Positions 6,835 to 12,016 of a DNA stretch of 12,016 nt are shown one piece after another. The stretch's first letter is position 1, and every line of letters starts with the position of its first letter. Source of the stretch: SAT2750 sp964476375 (GTDB lineage Bacteria > Planctomycetota > Planctomycetia > Pirellulales > Pirellulaceae); the NCBI GenBank assembly GCA_964476375.1, contig CAYYZW010000299.1, positions 1-12,016 of the forward strand, given 5' to 3'. Both the position numbers and the translations under genes were made by a program. Under the pieces are notes generated by a model. That model was not told the origin of the DNA and searched no databases. It saw only the letters and a program-made list of their open reading frames with translations.

Positions 6835-8841
6835 CTAGCGAATCAAACCCATGCGTTTGAAGTGGGGAATGAGCGGCATGGAACCCAGTCGCCAGGGGTG
6901 GGGCCAGTAAATCATCAAGGCCTCACCGACAAGCAGGTCCCGATGAAAACCGGGCCTTAATCCCAGCGTCACCTTACGTTGTATTGTCTCTCCACCTCGA
7001 TCTAACTCAAGAGCGATTTCTGATTCCTCGAATCGAAGCTCCATCATATCGAGTAATGCCTTCACATTCCCGATCGGAACCCCGTCGACGCCTGTAATCA
7101 CATCCCCCGGTCGGATGTCGACCACGTAGGCTCCACCAAAAGGGAGTAGTTGCGCAATTCTTGCCGGGCCTGTTTCCGCGGCGAATCGTACTCCCAGCTT
7201 GATTGCCACCTCGCTGCTGAATTCCTCCATTCGGTCACTGATCCAGAGCCTGGCATCTTTACTCTGGGGACTATTGTCTCCTAGCGGGAAAAACTCATCC
7301 TTGCCAAGCTTGAACTCCAGTGTCCGGCGCCTCTGAAACATCGGCTCGTTGTTCCAGTTCCGGTAGGCAGCAAGCCGGTCCCGGGCATCGAAGTCGGTAT
7401 ATCCATCGTACTCGTTGCTCTCCCTGGGCCGTGCGGCGATGTAGTAAAGATCCCGGTATGCCCGCATGCGGTGAACCGTCATTGCCAGCTGCCGGCTGCC
7501 AATTCCAAGGGGTGCCGCATCCAGCGGATCCTCGGCTGTCCAGCGGGGCGTCCGCTGTGCGTCTGCCTGGTAGGTCGCCGGGCTGCCAAAATCAACCCTC
7601 TTGTCATCCACCCACAAGCGGAGCTCGTTGTCGACATTGGAGAATCGAAGCTCATAATTCCCGGGCCCCCGGAAAGAGGTTTCCGCCGTCAGCCGTGGCG
7701 ACTTTTTCCCCTCATCGGTCACAAAGCTGGTGGCCCCTCCATCCACCGAGAGGGTTGCCGAGCCACTGGCGACATCCAGCTCGCACTGGTAATGAACTCC
7801 CCCCTCGACCAGGTCTAGCAACATGACCCCGGTCTGGCCCTGGATCTCCACCTCGTATTCGCCGGCCAGATCACCCACCCAGTGGATACCTTCCTTGTGG
7901 CTTTTTTCCCATTCGGTCAGGCGGTCGTTGTAGGCATAGTAGTCGGCAACCAGTTCTCCCACACTGTGATCCTGGCCCAGCTGCCGGAGGTTTTCTAGCT
8001 GCTTCTGAAGTTGCTCCTCCTGTCCAGCAGAACGGAAATCTTCAAGCAACTGGATCTCCGACCAGATCTGGGGAACCACCAGGTGGTTGTAACGCAGGTA
8101 AGTATCCGTCTGCGATGTGCCCTTGTTCTGGTACCCCCTGGCACCGCTCAGCATGGTCCAGCCGGTGTCCTCCATGCCGTCCTGCTTCCATGGCCTCCAG
8201 CGGTGAGGCCAGCGGATCTCGTCAAACACCGCGGGGCGGTGACTGGAATCGTGGACAAGCTGCAGCATCGAGAGCAAGCGATTATCCGGCTTGCGGACAA
8301 TCCTGAAGTTTCCTGGCTCGGGATCCCGTGCCGTGTAAACATCTCCCCCGGCGATCCGGATAGATTCACCAGGCAGGCCGATCAGCCGCTTGATATAAGG
8401 CTGCTTCGGGTTCCCTGGAAACCGAAAGACCACCACCTGCCATCTTTCAGGATCCTGGAATGTATAGGAAAACTTGTTCACCAGGATCCGATCACCGGTA
8501 AAAGACCGCTGGTTCGAGTCCGCGATCTTGTCCAGTTCCATCGTGTGCCGGCAGATCGGGCAGGTGGTTGCAACAACCTCCCGGTAAAATTCCACATCCG
8601 GGTTCTCGGTACTTGCTCCCGACTGGTAACGATACCCGCACTCCGGGCAGTCCGCTTCCATGTGCCGGCCCTGCAGCGTGGTGGCCATCGAACCGGTCGG
8701 AATAACAAATGCCTCGACAATAAATGCTCGAAACATGAAAGCCAGGATGATCGCCATCGCGACCGACTCCACCGTCTCGCGCTTTGAATCGATCGGCTGG
8801 TCCGATTCCACTTTCTTGTCGTTGTTTTTCGCCGCCGCCAT
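6835..8841 (-). CDS. lepB: Signal peptidase I, enlarged, with zinc ribbon and nested PDZ domain
   Basis: This is a 668-residue S26 serine protease that would cleave signal peptides on the outer face of the inner membrane. A membrane anchor spans about 25-47. The serine box IPTGSMATTL gives Ser51; GDRILVNKFSY (116-126) is box C; PYIKRLIGLPGES (148-160) gives the catalytic Lys151; LGDNSPQSKDAR (520-531) is box E; VGEALMIYWPHPW (638-650) is the C-terminal core strand. Three insertions interrupt it: a four-cysteine ribbon (Cys65, 68, 94, 97) between the serine box and box C; about 335 residues with beta-rich, LamG-like sequence between Lys151 and GDN; and a PDZ-like domain (about 548-631; GAYVVDIRPGDVITGVDG) between box E and the last strand. 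The usual Pro of SMxPTL is Thr54. AGGA lies seven bases before the ATG. E. coli LepB is 324 residues. Confidence 0.9.
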   Translation of the reverse strand: MAAAKNNDKKVESDQPIDSKRETVESVAMAIILAFMFRAFIVEAFVIPTGSMATTLQGRHMEADCPECGYRYQSGASTENPDVEFYREVVATTCPICRHTMELDKIADSNQRSFTGDRILVNKFSYTFQDPERWQVVVFRFPGNPKQPYIKRLIGLPGESIRIAGGDVYTARDPEPGNFRIVRKPDNRLLSMLQLVHDSSHRPAVFDEIRWPHRWRPWKQDGMEDTGWTMLSGARGYQNKGTSQTDTYLRYNHLVVPQIWSEIQLLEDFRSAGQEEQLQKQLENLRQLGQDHSVGELVADYYAYNDRLTEWEKSHKEGIHWVGDLAGEYEVEIQGQTGVMLLDLVEGGVHYQCELDVASGSATLSVDGGATSFVTDEGKKSPRLTAETSFRGPGNYELRFSNVDNELRLWVDDKRVDFGSPATYQADAQRTPRWTAEDPLDAAPLGIGSRQLAMTVHRMRAYRDLYYIAARPRESNEYDGYTDFDARDRLAAYRNWNNEPMFQRRRTLEFKLGKDEFFPLGDNSPQSKDARLWISDRMEEFSSEVAIKLGVRFAAETGPARIAQLLPFGGAYVVDIRPGDVITGVDGVPIGNVKALLDMMELRFEESEIALELDRGGETIQRKVTLGLRPGFHRDLLVGEALMIYWPHPWRLGSMPLIPHFKRMGLIR

Positions 8842-8983
8842 GACCGTGTCCTGTTCCCCGGACCGAAAAAGTGCCTGTCGTCACGACGCCCCGCAGGGAA
8901 GCCTCGTTCCATGACACGTTCTGGAAATATAGCGGAAAACCGGGGCTGTCGCTGCGCAGGCTGATTCCCAGGCCCGGACAGTC
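8842..8983 (-). other. Intergenic gap between the two signal peptidase genes
   Basis: This 142-base gap is the longest inside the lepA-to-symporter run. I see no gene. A possible weak promoter is GCGACA (8947-8952) with TATATT (8926-8931) at a short 15-base spacing. No terminator hairpin with a T-tract is evident, so read-through from the upstream genes is likely. Confidence 0.3.
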
Positions 8984-10288
8984 CTAGTGGACCGTGCCGA
9001 GGATATCCTCGCGGTGCACCGGGCCCCGCCAATGCCTGCTATCCTCGGAGACCGCTGGATTATCCCCCAGCAGCAAATACTCGTTCCGGCCCAGCCTGGC
9101 GCCTGGACTCCAGGGTTCATCCGTCAGGTCCGGTCCGAGCCAGTAGACATCCCGCCAGACCCGCAGCCCGTCGACTTTCAACTCGGCCCCCCGTGCCCCC
9201 ACCATGATCGTCGGCACCGCCTCTCCCCTGTCCTCCATCGCTGCCGGAACCAGATGCACGCCGGCATCACTGGCCAGGACAACCTGCCCCTGGAAGATCG
9301 CCAAGGCGATCTTCCAGGGGCCACGCTGTGACCTGGGCAGGTCATGATGAGCCACAACATTCCGATCCACGTGCAGCTTCACCTGGTGCTGCTGGAAATC
9401 AAGAAGGACCCGGTAGCTGGTAGGACCACGCTGGATCTCGAGAGTAAACTGCGCGGGGGACGATGCAGCGACTTCCGCCTCGACCATCACGTCCTTCACG
9501 GGGTGGAGGCGGGGTCGGGCAAGCCCCTGGTTTGCCGGCTGGTAATCAACGATCCCTCCCAGGGGCTGGCCCGGGGGAGTCACCAGGCCCGGGATGGCCG
9601 GCCTTCGTTCCAGGACAAGGTGGTCCCACCTGCCTCCTTCCAGGGGCTGGAAATGTAAGGGGTAGGAACTGGTCCAGCCCGAAGGCGGGTGGAGGGGGCG
9701 CCAGATCGATGGCCCACCACCCGGGCTGGCCGGTCGCCGCAGCTGGCTGGCCGGCCGGTAACCGAGGTGATGAACTTCCACCCGCAGCTGCTTGAACAGC
9801 TGCCAGCTTTTTTGCAGCAGCTGATCGTCCGCATAGATCTCCCCCCCCTGGATACGGATCAACTCTCCCGGCAACCCGACAACACGCTTGACCGCGTACT
9901 GGGAATCACCAGGACGTTCAACGGCGACCAGGTCCCAGCGTGCCGGCGAGGCCGTTCCGTCCAGCGGTTTCAGTCGGACTCGATCCGGTTCCCGCTCAAC
10001 CGCCGAACCACGCGGGTTCTCCGCATGGCCGCAATTCGAACAATGAATGGTATCGGCATCCAGTGGACTGCTGCATCGCAACGGGTAACCACAGTCCTGG
10101 CAGGAGATCTCAAGCGACCTTCCCCAGAGGGTTGGCAGCATGGAATGGCCGACAATTTCAATGGATGCAGGCAGGCGTGGACGAAAAAACCAGAACCCGC
10201 CGGAAACCACGACCAGGGACAAGAGCAGTAGCGGGAAAAGCGAAACCAATCGACGTGATGCTTTTCCCTCGGATGGAGGGCTTGCCAT
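8984..10288 (-). CDS. Divergent signal peptidase I-like protein with zinc ribbon
   Basis: This is a 434-residue S26-family protein, paralogue of the gene downstream. An N-terminal anchor (about 14-36) precedes IVGHSMLPTLWG with Ser49. A four- or five-cysteine ribbon follows (Cys63, 66, 72, 83, 86: CQDCG and CSNCGHAE). YAVKRVVGLPGE (131-142) supplies Lys134, and LGDNPAVSEDSR (407-418) is box E. The 230 residues between hold beta-rich, LamG-like sequence (VMVEAEVAASSPAQFTLEI, LKVDGLRVWRDVYWLG), echoed in the downstream protein by RMRAYRDLYYIAA. It stops about 16 residues after box E, so the C-terminal VGxAxxIYWPH strand and the PDZ domain are missing. Ser and Lys are both present, so activity is possible. 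The ATG (10288-10286) overlaps the lepA TGA by one base, indicating coupled translation. Confidence 0.85.
   Translation of the reverse strand: MASPPSEGKASRRLVSLFPLLLLSLVVVSGGFWFFRPRLPASIEIVGHSMLPTLWGRSLEISCQDCGYPLRCSSPLDADTIHCSNCGHAENPRGSAVEREPDRVRLKPLDGTASPARWDLVAVERPGDSQYAVKRVVGLPGELIRIQGGEIYADDQLLQKSWQLFKQLRVEVHHLGYRPASQLRRPASPGGGPSIWRPLHPPSGWTSSYPLHFQPLEGGRWDHLVLERRPAIPGLVTPPGQPLGGIVDYQPANQGLARPRLHPVKDVMVEAEVAASSPAQFTLEIQRGPTSYRVLLDFQQHQVKLHVDRNVVAHHDLPRSQRGPWKIALAIFQGQVVLASDAGVHLVPAAMEDRGEAVPTIMVGARGAELKVDGLRVWRDVYWLGPDLTDEPWSPGARLGRNEYLLLGDNPAVSEDSRHWRGPVHREDILGTVH
9286..9321. repeat. Perfect 17-bp inverted repeat inside a coding region
   Basis: Arms are 9286-9302 (gcccctggaagatcgcc) and 9305-9321 (its exact reverse complement), with only AA between them. 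It lies inside the divergent signal peptidase gene and encodes GPWKIALAIFQGQ on the minus strand. No T-tract follows on either strand, so it does not look like a terminator. Confidence 0.95.
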
Positions 10289-12016
10289 CAGCGTTTCTTT
10301 CCATCACTGGTATTAAGCACTGCCATGAATGCTTTCTGTGGAATATCGACCTGGCCGATCGACTTCATCCGCTTTTTACCCTCACGCTGCTTGGCCCACA
10401 ACTTCCGTTTGCGAGTGATATCGCCACCGTAGCACTTGGCTGTCACATTCTTGCGAAAGGCCGGGACGGTCTCGCGGGCGATCACTCGTGCCCCGATCGC
10501 CGCCTGGACAGCGATTTCAAACATGTGCCGGTCAATTTCCTGCTTCAGTTTCTTCACCACCGCACGGCCTCGAATGTCGGAATCATCCCGTTCACAGATC
10601 ACGCTGAGCGCATCCACGGGAGAACCGTTAACGAGTATGTCCAGCCGTACCAGGTTCGCCGCCTGGTAGCCAACCAGTTCATAGTCCATGGTTCCATAGC
10701 CACGGGTCACGCTTTTAAGCTTATCGTGAAGGTCGTAAACGACCTCAGCCAGGGCCATATCGTAGACCAGCATGGCACGCGTCGGGCTGAGGTACTCGGT
10801 CGATTGCTGGACACCGCGACGATCCTGGCAGAGGGTCATAATTGGGCCGATGAATTCTGCCGGCGCCACCAGGCTGACCCGTACCACGGGCTGTCGAAAC
10901 TCGGCGATATCTCCAGCATCTGGAACTTCCTGTGGCCGGTGGATCTCGAGGACTTCACCCGTGGTCGTTGTAATCTCGTAGGTGACATTGGGGGCAGTCT
11001 GGACCAGGTCAATGTCGGATTCCTGCTCCAGCCTCTGCTGGATAATTTCCATGTGCAGCAATCCCAGGAAGCCGCAGCGAAATCCAAATCCCAGCGCATC
11101 ACTGGTCTCCGGTTCAAACTCGAAGCTTGGGTCATTGATTGCCAGGCGATTGAGGGCATCACGCAGTTCCTTGAAATCCTGTCCATCCGAGGGATAGAGG
11201 CCACAGTAAACCATCCGGCGTGGTTCCTGATAGCCGGCCAATGGCTCCACCTCCTTGGCCGATGCCAGCGTGATGGTATCCCCGATGAGAACATCCTCAA
11301 GCAACTTGATGTTACAGATCAGGTAACCGACCTGTCCTGCTTGCAGCTGGTCACAGGATTGTTGTTGCGGTACGAACTGGCCCAGTTCCAGCACCTCATG
11401 CTCACTTCCACCCCGAATAAAACGGATCTTCTGGCCCTTCCGGACCATCCCATCCATAACCCGCACATAAGTAATTGCTCCGCGAAACTCATCATAATGA
11501 GAATCAAACACCATCGCGGTCAGTGGCTTGGCTGGATCCCCCGTGGGGGGTGGGAACTGCTCGATGATGGCATCCATGAGCTCGCCAATACCCTTGCCCG
11601 CCTTGGCACTCACATGCAACAGGTCAGCCACGTCGAGCCCAAGGGACTGTTCAATTTCATCGGCCACCTCATCAGGACGAGCATGGCTCAGGTCAATCTT
11701 GTTGATGGCTGTCAGGATGTGCAGGTCATGTTCCACCGCGGAGTAGGTATTCGCCACGGTCTGTGCCTCCACTCCCTGGAAAGCATCCACAAGCAGCAGG
11801 GCTCCCTCGCAGCAGGCCATGGAACGCGAGACCTCGTACTGGAAATCAACATGCCCTGGGGTGTCGATCAGGTTCAATTCGTACTGCACGCCATCTCTTT
11901 CATAGTGCATGCAGACCGCGCGGGCCTTGATCGTGATTCCCCGGGCACGCTCCAGTTCCATGTCATCCAGCAGCTGGGCCTTCATCTCGCGCTCGCTGAC
12001 CGTACCGGTAAACTCC
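10288..12016 (-). CDS. lepA: Elongation factor 4 (LepA), 5' end outside the window
   Basis: This is a ribosome-binding GTPase (EF4) that acts during translation and in ribosome biogenesis. About 575 residues are visible; the first 30-35, with the P-loop, are beyond the right edge. The frame enters as EFTGTVSERE. Then come RARGITIKA (G2), LIDTPGHVDF (G3), AINKIDL (G4) and VSAKAGKG (G5). Downstream are the EF-G-like domains (GFGFRCGFLGLLHMEIIQ is the LepA form of domain III/V motifs) and the LepA-specific C-terminal domain, with KCYGGDITRKRKLWAKQREG and IPQKAFMAVL. Length and order fit full-length LepA (E. coli 599 residues). The TGA overlaps the next gene's ATG. Placement before a signal peptidase gene mirrors the E. 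coli lepA-lepB operon. Confidence 0.97.
   Translation of the reverse strand, partial: EFTGTVSEREMKAQLLDDMELERARGITIKARAVCMHYERDGVQYELNLIDTPGHVDFQYEVSRSMACCEGALLLVDAFQGVEAQTVANTYSAVEHDLHILTAINKIDLSHARPDEVADEIEQSLGLDVADLLHVSAKAGKGIGELMDAIIEQFPPPTGDPAKPLTAMVFDSHYDEFRGAITYVRVMDGMVRKGQKIRFIRGGSEHEVLELGQFVPQQQSCDQLQAGQVGYLICNIKLLEDVLIGDTITLASAKEVEPLAGYQEPRRMVYCGLYPSDGQDFKELRDALNRLAINDPSFEFEPETSDALGFGFRCGFLGLLHMEIIQQRLEQESDIDLVQTAPNVTYEITTTTGEVLEIHRPQEVPDAGDIAEFRQPVVRVSLVAPAEFIGPIMTLCQDRRGVQQSTEYLSPTRAMLVYDMALAEVVYDLHDKLKSVTRGYGTMDYELVGYQAANLVRLDILVNGSPVDALSVICERDDSDIRGRAVVKKLKQEIDRHMFEIAVQAAIGARVIARETVPAFRKNVTAKCYGGDITRKRKLWAKQREGKKRMKSIGQVDIPQKAFMAVLNTSDGKKR

Noticed and set aside
8011..8787. Plus-strand open frame of 258 residues opposite the large signal peptidase
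   Set aside because: It mirrors a gene with clear catalytic motifs on the other strand and has no recognisable domain.
8998..9011. 14-bp perfect palindrome CGAGGATATCCTCG
   Set aside because: Short, inside the coding end of the divergent signal peptidase, and consistent with chance in 12 kb.
1..12016. CRISPR array, insertion sequence, integrase or attachment site
   Set aside because: No regularly spaced repeats, transposase or recombinase motifs, or flanking target duplications seen; the tmRNA 3' end, a common integration site, has no nearby integrase.

Overview
The window looks like chromosomal DNA of a planctomycete, probably of the Pirellula/Rhodopirellula kind. I infer this from the protein style (enlarged signal peptidases with zinc ribbons, a DapL-type aminotransferase, a small CPXCG-type protein, an ACT-domain protein) and a moderately high GC content. 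No species assignment is possible from sequence alone.

The left end (1-1026) carries a short plus-strand cluster: the 3' end of an HspQ/YccV-like gene, a 60-residue CPXCG-family cysteine-rich protein, and, three bases later, a protein joining a four-cysteine N-terminal module to an ACT domain. A non-coding stretch of about 270 bases follows. The plus-strand cluster faces everything to its right.

From 1292 to 1728, on the minus strand, lies a complete tmRNA gene (ssrA) with its terminator. It has a tRNA(Ala)-like acceptor stem with a G-U pair at position 3, a tag frame reading AEDNLVLAA, and no encoded CCA. No annotation of protein-coding frames would show it.

The remaining genes (1828-12016) all lie on the minus strand. 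In order of transcription they are: lepA (5' end outside the window), a divergent signal-peptidase-I-like protein whose start overlaps the lepA stop, a second, larger signal peptidase I with a nested PDZ domain, lptB (ATPase of the LPS exporter), a sodium:solute symporter 10 bases after lptB, an LL-diaminopimelate aminotransferase-like enzyme, and a probable lipoprotein with helical repeats. Much of this is envelope biology: a translation factor coupled to protein export and maturation, LPS transport, solute uptake, and possibly diaminopimelate synthesis for peptidoglycan. The lepA-lepB order is the one known from Escherichia coli.

The most unusual material is the signal peptidase pair. Each has a four-cysteine zinc-ribbon-like module between the serine box and the following box, and a long beta-rich insertion where E. 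coli LepB has its domain II. The second also has a PDZ domain between the GDN box and the C-terminal core strand. A perfect 17-bp inverted repeat with a two-base centre lies inside the first of the two genes.
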